Below, piece after piece: positions 34,701 through 45,694 of a stretch of 64,000 nucleotides of DNA. The position numbers and the translations under genes were made by a program. Numbering within the stretch: the first letter of the stretch is position 1; the number at the start of each line of letters is the position of its first letter. The notes beneath the pieces are model-generated. The model had not been told where the DNA came from, ran no database searches, and saw only the letters and a list, made by a program, of their open reading frames with translations. This DNA is from Corella eumyota (lineage: Eukaryota; Chordata; Ascidiacea; Phlebobranchia; Corellidae): positions 15,151,671 through 15,215,670 of the forward strand of contig OY720101.1 in NCBI GenBank assembly GCA_963082875.1. The letters are read 5' to 3'.

Positions 34701-37700
34701 TTTAAAAAAACAGAAGCAGTAATCTTAACAAAAAGTTTTTTTATAAATTTATCAAGTTTATTTAGTGTAAAATATTTAAACTAAGTGAAAAATGTATAAT
34801 TTATCATTTTTTGTTAGAAAGTATATTTTAAAAAATCAAAACTTGCTAATTTAAAAGCATTTAGAATATAACCCGATATTTAAATAAAACAATACTAAAG
34901 TGAATTGTATAAAAATGTTTTTATAACTTACTTAAATCAATTCCATTATATATTTGTTGGCCCACTGTTACACTAAAAGTTGTTATAACTATAATAAGGG
35001 GAACACCATAAGCTACAATCCCTCCTCGAAGCATGAACTTGGTTTGGTAGCTACTGAAAACCTAATAAGAATAAAAGTTGTTATTTTTATATAAATAGCC
35101 TAAATTATTTAGCATTAAATTAGAATTATGTAAAATGTGTATAAGTAAAATACTGGGCAAATGTAATGGTGTTTAATAAATTTTTTTAACTCTGAAAGAT
35201 ATATTTATGTCAGTTTTTCAAGTTTTTATATGGGTTAATATGATATTTACCTTTACTAGCGAGTTGTACATATCATAGCTGTATATAGCCATCCAAAACC
35301 AAGTTATTAGGAAAAAGAAGTGAAGTAGAGCAGTGATCAATATACAAGCCCACTCTATCTTGTAAGCTGAAACACCAGTGACAAATACAATGTAGGATAA
35401 TGCAAGGTTGATGCAAATGTTTAACAATATTTTCCCTGATCGAGTTTTCCTTAAATCTCTGCAAATTAAACAGTTGTAGTTAGTTAATACAATGCACAAA
35501 CTAAATGTAGAAATGCCAACTTTACATCATATTTCTACGTTAACTTTTATGATGCTAGTATAGTCTTAATATGCTTTTAACAGTTCAGTTTGTAGGCTGA
35601 TGCTTAAAACTAGTATGTAGGTAATACTAGAAAGAAGTAGGGCTTTTATAATTAAAAAGTAGTATGTTCGATATTCTAGAAGGTAGTATCGCTTTAAGAA
35701 TATTAAAAGTAATATAGCTATGCAGCTGGTAATAATAATTAAAGTTCAAGTTGCAAATTAGATGAAGGTACCTGCTAGCAGCGATCACTAAACTGGTAAA
35801 GATAAGGCCGGCAATTGATAAACTACATCCAACTATAGTGACTGTTGACAGGGGAATATCTTTAGTATCTAGTTCAGTTACCTAAATTAAATTATAAAGC
35901 ATATTAGATCGACAAAATTGTATTAAGTTAAAGATATAATTCTTTTTGTAAGGTTTACATTTGTTACTTTTTCAAATGTTGATAAAATTAAACAACGTTT
36001 AACTGGTTTTAAACCATCAACATGTATATACATGTATATAAACCATCATTGAATTTTAAGCTAAGCTTTTGCATTTTAAAATGTAACATATTCTCTATTT
36101 TAATTAAATTTGGCGACCTTACAACTACACTTACCACAAGAACTGCAAAGTTAGTGAGATGGTTACAATTACATTCTGGAGGGTTTGATCCAATCTTGTA
36201 ATAACATCCTTTCTCTGACCACATCTCTTGTTCGAAATCCCAGAACACACACTTAGGTTTCTGTCGTAGAATCTATCAAGTTTTTAAGAGTTTTAAAAGC
36301 ATATTTAAAATACTATCTGTAGATTAATTACCAGCCAATTATAATCTATAATATCCTAAACTGGCAAAGTCAACTTGAGTTTTGGTCGGGGTAACTGATA
36401 TTTCTCCTTGTTTAGGCTGTAAAGTCGACATTTTTACATTTTGGCTTAATTAATATAAATAAATTATGTTTTAAATGTTGCTGAAAAGTTAAAAAAAGGA
36501 TTATTTGTTATATAGACAAACTTGGTGTTTAAATAAACATCAAAGTCTTACTTTTGTCGAGTTTTCGAAAGGTTTAAAGTTCTTGGTGTAGTTGAAATCT
36601 TCGTGTATCATTTTGATTGGTTGTTGAAGGTTATCGAGTTTTACATTTATACCAATGTTAACAGATAGAACCTGAAACAAAATTGCTTAAAATCAATATA
36701 TCAGTAAATTGCTTTGTAACTTTGCAGCCATTTGTAGTCTAGCATGCAGTTTAGACAAAGGCTTTGTTTTTGTAGCATATAATGCTTTCTTTTATGCTAT
36801 ATAACTTACAATAAACTTATATTGTTATTGTCTTAAGCAGTGTACATGAACTAGCATATATTGCTTATATAAAAAAAATGGTTTGTGCTACATAACTAAC
36901 AGTATATCATATAATTTACTTACAATGAAGTGCCATATAACTTTTAATAAATCCACCCATTTGATGGCTTTAGGATTATACATAAACTAATGGATATTGT
37001 CTAATATATAAATGTAATCTTACATATGATATGTTCCTGGCTGTATGTAGAAATGTATCGCTTTTGTACAAAATAAAACAAGTTCTTCTCTGAGTTAAAG
37101 TGGTCGCATTCTCATTCGACCAAGCTCTTTCAGTCACCTCAGATGGAACAATTAGAGTAACCGGACTTTCTTCCGTTGATCCGTTGTTGGTTCGAATAAT
37201 TGGTTGAAATGAGAAAGTCCCGTTGCTTGTAGCATTTGTGGATTGTGTGATCTAAGAAATGAAATTACATTACTTTATTTAAATCTGCAACGACTGTTGC
37301 CACATCTCCTCTACAGCACCTATTGTTCAAGCTTTAGTATTTTTACTTATATTAAAACAAAAATTGCAGGTTAGTTAAAGTGTTAAGTAGTATAAGCATA
37401 AAAAAGTATTTAAAAATAAAAAATGTAAGTGCTACTGCAGATATCATTGTCTAACTTAAAAATGCCACATTATTCGCCCTTAAGCGTTTACAGGTAGCTC
37501 AAACACATCCCAACCGTACACCCTTACTCGATAAAACATCAAAAACCTATTACCTTAAAGTGATAAGAAAAAAAGGTCATCCAACTTTAGTTGGTCTTTA
37601 CTTAGCTAAAGAAATATTAAAGTATACAAAAAAATTCTAGCACCAAATTATATTCTGTTGTAATTTACCTGCATGTATAAAGCATCAGTTTCCATCACAA

Positions 37701-40700
37701 ACATATCTCCGTTATCTTTAAACACATTAGATCTGATCGCTAACTCTGGTATATAAGTCGCAATCCTTCTTCTAAGTTCATTGTCGCTTGCTCTAAATTC
37801 TGGACTTTCCATCGCTTTCTTTGAACGGTCTGGCTTCCAATAACCTTCAGCTAGTTGGGATGATATTAGGACAAGACTTCGTAATACATTAACACTTGAT
37901 ACCTATATAAGAATATGATTTAATAATGTTTATTTTTTGTATATAGTAATATGGTACGCTATATGTTTATATATATAAGTATCAAACAGCCATTTAATCT
38001 GTGAATAATTTAATCATTATCAAAGTCATCAGTATTTAAAAAATGCTTTAAATATTTTTAATAGTTATTTAATAGAAATTTTGTGACTACTTTGTGCTGG
38101 GTATTAATATTACTATTATGTACTATAAATACTTGGAAATCATAAAAATAGACAAAAATAGGTGACTAAATATTTTTTTAAAGAATGAACAGGACTAATA
38201 ACCCCATACCTCTACTCTTCCTTCGTTCACATTATTTGTTACATTTTCCATAAAGTTAACGACCGAGTTGACTTCCTTCGATGATAAATCGTTTGAATTA
38301 GCAGTCAAGATTTGTAAATATGAACAAGCTATTTCAACTGATAGCGAGTCGTTATAAGCCTGTTATAAAAATATATTATTCAATAAAAAATAAGTTGAAT
38401 CAGTTTCTCCAACCCAGTCTAAATTTAACTGTGGCAGTTTGGGATATTATAGATTATAATTGCCTGATATTTAAGCTGCTGATTAAGTGCTGGCTTAACA
38501 GGAGTTTATATCGTTTATAGTGCCTTACTCAATGTTACTACAGCATGAGAGCAGTGGGAATTGAACCCAGGACCTTACATAGTGAAGTCAAGTGTCTTGT
38601 TAAGGCTACAAGTTAAAATGTGTAAAACTATTAGTTTAGGATTGGCTCTTCAGGAGTTTATTCGCTTACCCAAGAACTGTTACCACAATAGTTTTGGATA
38701 CTCTAAAGACTTTATTTTTTTGTTACTTACCATATCAAGAACCGCATGGATATCTACCCCACAATTAAAGAAAAGAATATCGTTTGAGAATTCGAAAGGG
38801 GCAGAGTTGTTGCATGTAACAGAGGCAAGAGGGTAACCTATAATTAGTTTAAAATATTAATTACAATCAAATAAGGAAGTTTTAAACAATGGAAAAACGA
38901 CATTTGTAATATTTTAATTAATTTTAGGCTACCGTTTGGACAGGTTTGTTTTGATAATGAAGTTAGCCCAGCAAAAGTCTCAGCAAAAGTTAAATCTCCT
39001 TTTGCTGTTGTTGTTATCTCCTCTTCCTGGCAAATTCCTGTAACAACAAACTAATTGTTAGTGACAGTTGTTTAATGATTAAGTGTTTAATTGTACAACG
39101 TTATATATAAACTGTCAGATATTAAACTAGTTATAAATGGTTTATTTAATGATTTTACATACTTAATATCCTATTTTATTTATGGAACGGAAGCCAAATA
39201 CAGTAAGAAAAATTAAACAATTTTAAAAATCAATTAAAAAAATATAAGTCTTTTAATACGATTTTAAGGTTAGATATTTATTTATAGTAAAAAGTTAGAA
39301 CAATTTTAATAAACTTACCAATACATTTAATGTTAGGGTCGCCCACATATCCAAGCTTACACTGGCAAATAAATTGGCCAAAAACTAAATCCACTTTAGC
39401 TTGTTCACCACATTTCATCGATTTTTTACATGTATTGTTGCAGGATTTAACTAACAAGGAATACATTTTTAATAAAAAAAAGCTAATTTTAGTTTTTTTA
39501 TTAATTATAGGCAAGTTTAGTAATATTGCAACCAACGGCATGACATAGTGGAACACTTGACTTTACTACATAAGGTCCTTGGTTTGATTCCTACTGCTCT
39601 TATGATGTAGCGCCCTTGAGTAAGGCACTATAAACAGTATGAACTCCTGCTGAGCCAGCACTTAATCAGCAGCATAATTATCAGTCAATTATAATCTATA
39701 ATATCCCAAACTGTCACAGGCAACTTGAGACTAGGTTGGGGTAACTCATGTTATTTTATGTTTGGGTCGTGAAGTTGTCATTCCCACATCGAGGATAAAT
39801 AATATAATAAAAATAAAAAAATAAGTAAAGTTTAAACTACCTTGTCGTGGAAAGCTAATAGTTTTTTGCCATAATTCGTTGTTTTTTTTCGCCTCTTGTC
39901 TGTATTGTCGAAGTAATTGCTTGGCTGTAATATTCGCTCCAGATATAACATATCTAAATATAAACATCACAAATATAATCTTGATTTTTAATTCTGTAAA
40001 CAGATTCAAGATATTTATAGACTAAGAAATGCGTGTCATTATTACTTTCATATATAATTTTATTTACGTCTGTGTTCTTAATATAAAAAGTATGATTGTA
40101 AAATGTGTTGAATTTGTTTTAATCTTATATTATATTTAATACTATATCGGCAGCGTGATGTAGTTGCTACACTACATGAGGTCTTGGGTTCGATCCCCAC
40201 TGCTCTCATGCTGTATCGCCCTTGAGTAAGGCGCTATAAACGGTATAAACTCCTGCTGAGCCAGCACATGATTAGCAGTTTAATTACCGGGCAATTATAA
40301 TCTATAATATCCAAACTGCCACAGGCAACTCGAGACTGGGTCGAAGTAGCTAATGTTACTCTATGTTTAGGTCGCGCATTCGACCTTCCCACATCGAGGA
40401 TAATGATATAAAAAAAATATAGGTATCAAAACTTTTTACAATAAGCAATTGTTCATTACCGAAGACCAAAAATTTTTCCATCTCTTCCCCTAATTTCTCT
40501 AACATAATCTGGTTCACATGGAAATTGAATTTTAAGTTTTTTAAAAACCAATTCCCAAATTCTAGTTATGTTTAATTCAATATCTTCCAATTCATCGGAG
40601 TTTGTGGATATTATTTTAAGTTGTTGCTCAAATGTAATGTTGTTTAAATCTAAATAATAATGAATAATAAAGTTTTTTTCAAAAATTTTAAACAATTTAA

Positions 40701-42527
40701 GGCTTTAAGTCGGGATAATAACAAAGTTGTTTATTAACTAGCCTGTGATAATAACTTTCTGACATTAAGAATAGGTTTAAATAAGCACAATACCTAGTAT
40801 TAAATATAGATATAGACAACAACCTTATGTTAACAATATACTAAAACAAAAAGGGAAATTTTAGATTGATTTGGGGTAATAAAAATAGGCCAGTAAAAGT
40901 TAGGCTGTAAAGTTGGCCATCTTATATTAACAATAAATATGTATAGGCACATTTTGTTGTTTTTTCTTAAAATTTTTAAATTGGGCAGACCACAGCTTTA
41001 TTTATAGTTAAACAGGGAAGACAAAAAAAGTTTTACTTCAACATGGTTACCACTGTGTTACCTGGTGTAATATCAGTTGCAGATAGATGTTGTTTTGGTT
41101 GTTGTTTTGAAGATAATGTAGTTATACAATCTTCATCTAAAACTAAAAAAAGAATAGGTGAAAAAGTTAGGTCAATTTATTGGTCAGTATGAGTTTTTTT
41201 AAATTTTTTTTCTTACATGCACAAGGTAGAGTTGAATTACAAGAATATGTATTTCCTTTTCGTTCAACAGAAGCCAGAACTCCAAGGTGGTCTTCAGTAC
41301 ATTTTCGAGTTCCATTTGGAAGCACAAGATCTGAGTTATTTGTAACTAAAAAATTAAAAAAATTTGGTTGAATTTAGGTTTTTATTGGCAAGATTTAAGT
41401 TTTTTAATTAACTGTTTATGTTTTTCTAGTAATTACATAGGAACAACATGACTACGTATTTTAAAAGTAATTAATTAAGTGCGTAATATAGTGTTGTATA
41501 TTATCTTAAACTATTGTCACAACATTGCGTGGTATGACTAGAGATAAAAAGAGTTTTTGCGTGCTTTCAGGATATTATGCATAAAAGTAAGTGTTAAAAT
41601 AACATAACCTTTGGATTACTAATATATGTACGTATCTATAAATTTACATATTGCCCAGTTATATACAGTAATACATTTTGAATGCACTTTAGGTATTTAC
41701 GTTTTTTTTATTTATAAATTAAAATTAACTTGTTTTTTATAGACAACCGGCAGCGTGGTGTAGTGGTAAGAACACTTGCTACAGCATGAGGTCGGGGGTT
41801 CGATTCCCACTGCTTCCCGGCTGTAGCAACCTTGATTAAGGCGCTATAAACAGTATAAACTCCTGCTGAGCCGGCACTTAATTAGCAGCTTAATTATTGG
41901 GCAATTATAGTCTATAATATCCTACACTGGCAAAGTCAACTCGCGACTGGGTCAGGGTAACAAATTTTACTCAAAGTTTAGGCTTTCGACCTTTCCACAT
42001 CGAGGATAAAGATATATACAAATAAAATATAAATATTTATGGTGTATTTTCGGCCACGTTTTTATATGAGTTGTATGCATTATTACGTAACAAATAAAAA
42101 CACAAAATGAAGCTTACTTACCAATACAAACATGTTTTTTACATACATCTTCAAATATTTTAATTTTATCCACAAAATTTTCTTTACAAATACAAGATTT
42201 GGCATTACCACAACACATGCAGTCTTGATTTCCACAATCAAATGTAATACGGTTTGTGATTTCTTAAAAATATTATTTTAGAAATATTTTAACAAGATAT
42301 TTAAAATAAAAATAAAAAAATTAAAAATTAAAAAAATAAATTCTTGTTTTATGTTTTATAATTATTAAATTATTTAACTAGTTATTAAAATATTTTTGCA
42401 TTTCTTAATTAGTTAATTTGATTAATTAAAATTAATTACCGAATGATTGGTTTTGAGAATTATATACAATTTCCAGAGAATATGAAGCAGTGAATAAAAA
42501 TATCACGAAACATAAAATAGTTTTCAT
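31736..42527 (-). CDS. Adhesion G protein-coupled receptor with EGF-like and GAIN/GPS regions
   Basis: Twenty exons join in phase to 957 residues: 42527-42440, 42262-42122, 41345-41217, 41136-41062, 40649-40460, 39953-39841, 39450-39319, 39037-38933, 38837-38731, 38359-38210, 37902-37669, 37251-37024, 36671-36552, 36260-36135, 35881-35772, 35458-35251, 35061-34932, 34553-34405, 33736-33566 and 31903-31736. A signal peptide (KTILCFVIFLFTASYS) opens the protein. Cysteine-rich stretches follow, including a six-cysteine EGF-like unit in exon 7 ending CKLGYVGDPNIKC. A GAIN-type region precedes the GPS in exon 14 (CVFWDF, GCYY, CNCNHLTNFAVLV). The cleavage site HL/T and the tethered-agonist sequence TNFAVLV are intact. 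Seven transmembrane helices fill exons 15-20, with ITWVFGYL in TM6. The short tail is Ser/Thr-rich (RNSSTSTATSKLSSRK). It is a cell-surface receptor; ligand and exact subfamily are not clear. AATAAA on the minus strand (31671-31676) lies close after the stop, about 100 bases from the neighbour's poly(A) signal. Confidence 0.92.
31955..32210. mobile_element. Harbinger-type MITE, 256 bp
   Basis: Imperfect terminal inverted repeats AGCCCGTTCACACG (left) and AGGCCTGTTCACACG (right, reverse complement) are flanked by TAA at 31952-31954 and 32211-32213. A 3-base TAA target duplication fits PIF/Harbinger-like elements. There is no coding capacity. It lies in the last intron of the adhesion GPCR gene and abuts a copy of the 180-bp repeat. 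Confidence 0.6.
32218..32400 (+). repeat. 180-bp interspersed repeat (family B), full copy
   Basis: It starts TTAATAGCCCACTG five bases after the Harbinger-type MITE's target duplication and ends CTTCATTACATATAG. Confidence 0.8.
32755..33515 (-). repeat. Satellite of about nine 80-bp units derived from a tRNA-like SINE
   Basis: The landmark GCTATCTGTAAACGC recurs at 32765, 32845, 32925, 33005, 33085, 33165, 33269, 33348 and 33427, a period of 80 except for one insertion of 24 bases. Each unit, read on the minus strand, carries the B-box-like GGGTTCGAGCCGCACCAATG of the second SINE family but not its A box. Units at 32845 and 33005 are identical over 80 bases and those at 32925 and 33085 are near-identical, so a 160-bp dimer was duplicated. 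It lies in the last intron of the adhesion GPCR gene. Confidence 0.9.
34138..34381 (+). mobile_element. tRNA-derived SINE (family 1), A box missing
   Basis: Copy in an adhesion GPCR intron, antisense to the gene, starting within the tRNA-like head and keeping the tail. Confidence 0.85.
36322..36431 (+). mobile_element. SINE family 1 fragment (3' half)
   Basis: Tail half only, from GATTAATTACCAGCC to the TAAAGTCGAC region, in an adhesion GPCR intron. Confidence 0.75.
37440..37600 (+). mobile_element. SINE family 2 fragment, in adhesion GPCR intron
   Basis: It begins after the tRNA-like head (ATGCCACATTATTCGCCC) and keeps the 3' part (CACCCTTACTCGATAAAAC). Confidence 0.7.
38396..38605 (-). 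mobile_element. SINE family 1, reversed, tail truncated
   Basis: Reversed partial copy in an adhesion GPCR intron. Confidence 0.8.
39533..39797 (+). mobile_element. tRNA-derived SINE (family 1)
   Basis: Near-full-length copy in an adhesion GPCR intron, with the TTGACTTTACTACATAAGG head variant also seen at 26625 and 62605; this suggests a subfamily. Confidence 0.85.
40148..40413 (+). mobile_element. tRNA-derived SINE (family 1)
   Basis: Near-full-length copy with a short deletion in the A box region, in an adhesion GPCR intron. Confidence 0.85.
41747..42020 (+). mobile_element. tRNA-derived SINE (family 1)
   Basis: Near-full-length copy with intact A and B boxes, in the second intron of the adhesion GPCR gene. 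Confidence 0.88.
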
Positions 42528-43465
42528 TTTTATGTTAAACAATAATATTGCTTAAAATCACTACAAAATCCTAAAACCAACGTTTTTTTAAAAATATTTT
42601 AATTGAAATATTATAAAGCATTCCAACTACATTATTAATATAACTAAAAACTAAATGGGTCTAAATTTTGAAAGCAAAGTTGACATATCTAAATAGTCCA
42701 ACTGTTAAATATATTTTATTAACTTTACTGTTATTATTAAAATTGCATTTAATAAATTGCTTTTAGAATTTAAAATTGTCATTTAAAACTACAATATATA
42801 ATAAACTGATAACTAAATAGGTCTAATCTTGCTAGTTAAGTTGACATATTTAAAATATATTTTAAAATATTCTAGATAAAATTAGTGTTTATTCTGGACA
42901 CAAAATTAAGAATAAACAATTTTAATTATCTTAATCTCAATTATAACCGAGTTATTCCTGCTATCAATTTCTGAGTACCAAGTCACGCGAACTTTTTTTT
43001 TTATTTTATAAAATCAAACCAACGCACGAATGACAAAGTAGCGCAAGAAATATTATGACGTAATACTCGTGACGTAGGCTGGTTATTTATAACTTGTCTG
43101 GCGTATTGTAAAGGTTGCTTGTTTTGATTTATCTTTTAACTGTTTTTTTTTTAATATTTTGTGCATTTATTAAATGCAGATATTTTAAGTTAAGATATTA
43201 AACTTTGGGTTTGGTGACCATGCCATAATATACTTAAAATCTTTATATGAACATTAATACTTTTGACCTGTTTTAAATCATTAAATTGATTTTGTCGTTT
43301 TTTCCGTCGCATTGTTGTAATATTAATTGTATATCGTATTTATTATTTACTTTTATCAATTCGCGTAAATAAAAATAAATAAAACTAAAAAAAAACTATA
43401 ATTTAAAAGAGTTTTATGCTAATTAAACTAACTTCTTATGCTTTTGCTGTATACTACGTTATTGT
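42528..43465. promoter_or_regulatory. Upstream region of the adhesion GPCR gene
   Basis: It is AT-rich, with two CRE-like sites TGACGTAA (43056-43063) and TGACGTAG (43070-43077) about 540 bases before the ATG, in a local less AT-rich patch (about 42950-43100). This is the likeliest promoter area. A reversed copy of the 170-bp repeat lies at 43207-43366. No gene was seen. Confidence 0.35.
43207..43366 (-). repeat. 170-bp repeat (family A), reversed copy
   Basis: Starts GGGTTTGGTGACCATGCCAT and ends with TATCGTATTTATTATTTAC on the + strand. Confidence 0.85.
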
Positions 43466-44030
43466 CAAAGGTGGGCACAGTTAACCGAGAAAGTAACTTC
43501 GTTAAGTGGTAATTCGTTACATAGTATATTAACTTCGTTAACGTTAATAAGTTAAATTAAACAAAATGTAACGGTAGTTATCGATAAACGTTAACGTTAA
43601 AATTTAAATAAAACAAACAAAGAAACGACCCTATTTAAAAAAACAGCAGTTTTTATCTTAGTTGATATTTTAACTACACGAACGTAAGTTTAAATGGCGT
43701 TTTCAAAACTGCATCGTTTAAAATTTCAATACATCGTCATCGTCGTCAATACATCGTTTATACGTCAGTCAATACATCGTCAATACATCCTTTAAAATTG
43801 AAGCGATTAAACCCAATAAACGGCAAAATAAAATATATATACTTTTATATTACCATGGTAAACTTGTAAAAATATTAAATTAACGGATTTAATTTAACGG
43901 AAGCACAATTTAACGAAAGTTAACGGGTCCGTTAACGATTTTTAAAGTTAACTTAAAAGTTAAATTTTATTTAAAAATTTAACTTCGTTAATTAACGATT
44001 AACGCATTAACGGTTTAGTGCCCACCTTTG
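43466..44030. mobile_element. Non-autonomous hAT-type element, 565 bp, with perfect 8-bp target duplication
   Basis: The left end CAAAGGTGGGCAC and right end GTGCCCACCTTTG are perfect 13-bp inverted repeats. They are flanked on both sides by GTTATTGT (43458-43465 and 44031-44038), an 8-bp target site duplication as made by hAT transposases. The inside is rich in GTTAAC-like motifs and has a small repeat of CAATACATCGT near 43710-43795. No transposase frame is present. Confidence 0.9.
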
Positions 44031-44038
44031 GTTATTGT

Positions 44039-45694
44039 AATAGCAATTTAAATACTTCCTATACCTTCATTACCCTATCTCAGTTTAAATTTAAATAATT
44101 TATTTTATATCAAAATTGTAAATTAACTGTTCTATTACCGAAACTGGATTAAAAAATAATTTAAACATTTTTTTTAACGTAGTAACTCTATTTAACTATG
44201 CAGATTTAACAATATAGGAAGTTATTAAAAGTTTCGCTATCCTTAGGTAATTTATCATTAAAACTTTATAAATTCTATAAATTATATCACAGCATTGCAT
44301 ATTATAAATACTGCTAAAAATAAGGGAAAAAATTAAATAAAATTTGGGGCATTAAATTTTACATTTTTGTATATAGTTGTATTAGTGACTAAATTCATTT
44401 ATTTGAACAAGGTATTTTAAAAATCAATTTATTAAAACATGAAAGTTTATATTTTAATTTCTTCGAATTTTATTTTATCAAAGTTCAAATAAAAGTAACC
44501 ATAATTTTAAGGTAGTAACTACAAGTATTAATAGTAAAAATTTGCACGTAAATTGCACGAATATATCACAACCACTACTGTAATACACTAACACGGTATC
44601 AACTATTACAATACATTTCATGATATGATATATATATTTTTAAGACAGGTTAAAAATTATATTTTTTACCGACTAGCCAACTGCAGGATAACGTACATAC
44701 ATGCTTACGTATTAAACACTGCAAAACACATTTGTTGATGTTATGTTAAATGTTATTGAAATCCTATTAAGGAAAACGCACTGAGTTGTTAATATCACGA
44801 TAAAATGTGTGCACGTTTGTGTCGTGGATTTTTAGACAGTTTAGTCGACATTTTAGTTAAATATCTTTAAAAATTTTCGGTATGGTCTTAAGTAAACCCT
44901 ATGACAAAGTTGTTGGGGCCAAAACAATGCCAACATATCATCTTTCCACATTCTTTACGTCTCATATTTAACACGAGAGTTCTTTAAAACTAATATTGTC
45001 GCCATTGTAGGCCAAGCAGAAAGGTTGAAGTTTTTTCCTTTCAGCCTAATTTGGCCTCTGCGCTTATAAATACATGTTATGTTTAATATAAAAGAAACTA
45101 CTTTTTGAATGAGGTGTTTTGATAATAACAACGCATGTAAGTGTTAAGGTTTAACTTTAATGTTAATAAAGTTGGGGAATTTTAAAGGATGTTATTGAGT
45201 AGATAAATAGAATGCTGCGTACGTACTTCATATCTTGCTTGTATTGTAACTACAAGATGTAAACAAGCAAAAATACCAAAGTCATATTGATATTAGAAAT
45301 TTTTAATGTTCAATGTAATATAGCGTGACGTAGACAGAATATTATTATTTAACATGAATGAAGTAGTAGGTCGTGTAGTATAACTATTAACGTGCTATAA
45401 AATTTAATGTATGAGCGAAACTTTAATTAATCGTAACTCAATAAAATTAAAGTAATAGAATTAGATTATAAAAATATTTATAATCTTAGTTAGATGTTAT
45501 CCACCAGGTCTATAGTATTAATGTCAGTAACACTATACTCTACTATTTATATGTTAAGTCTAGCTATTGTAAGCTGTAGACTATAATAGTTGGTTGTAGG
45601 TTTACCTACTTTTAGGCTGTTTTTAATGATGTACTTTTTATCTAAAGGATACCCCATAATTTGATTAAAGTTGTATATAAGTTGGATTGGTAAT
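44039..45694. other. Intergenic, AT-rich
   Basis: No gene, RNA or clear repeat was found. The sequence just upstream of 45695 should hold the promoter of the 841-residue protein gene, but no distinctive element was recognised. The minus-strand frame 45547-45828 overlaps the true first exon of that gene on the other strand and is a shadow. Confidence 0.4.

Noticed and set aside
38561-38836. + strand 91-residue frame
   Set aside because: It overlaps a reversed SINE and a minus-strand adhesion GPCR exon that is supported by phase and homology.
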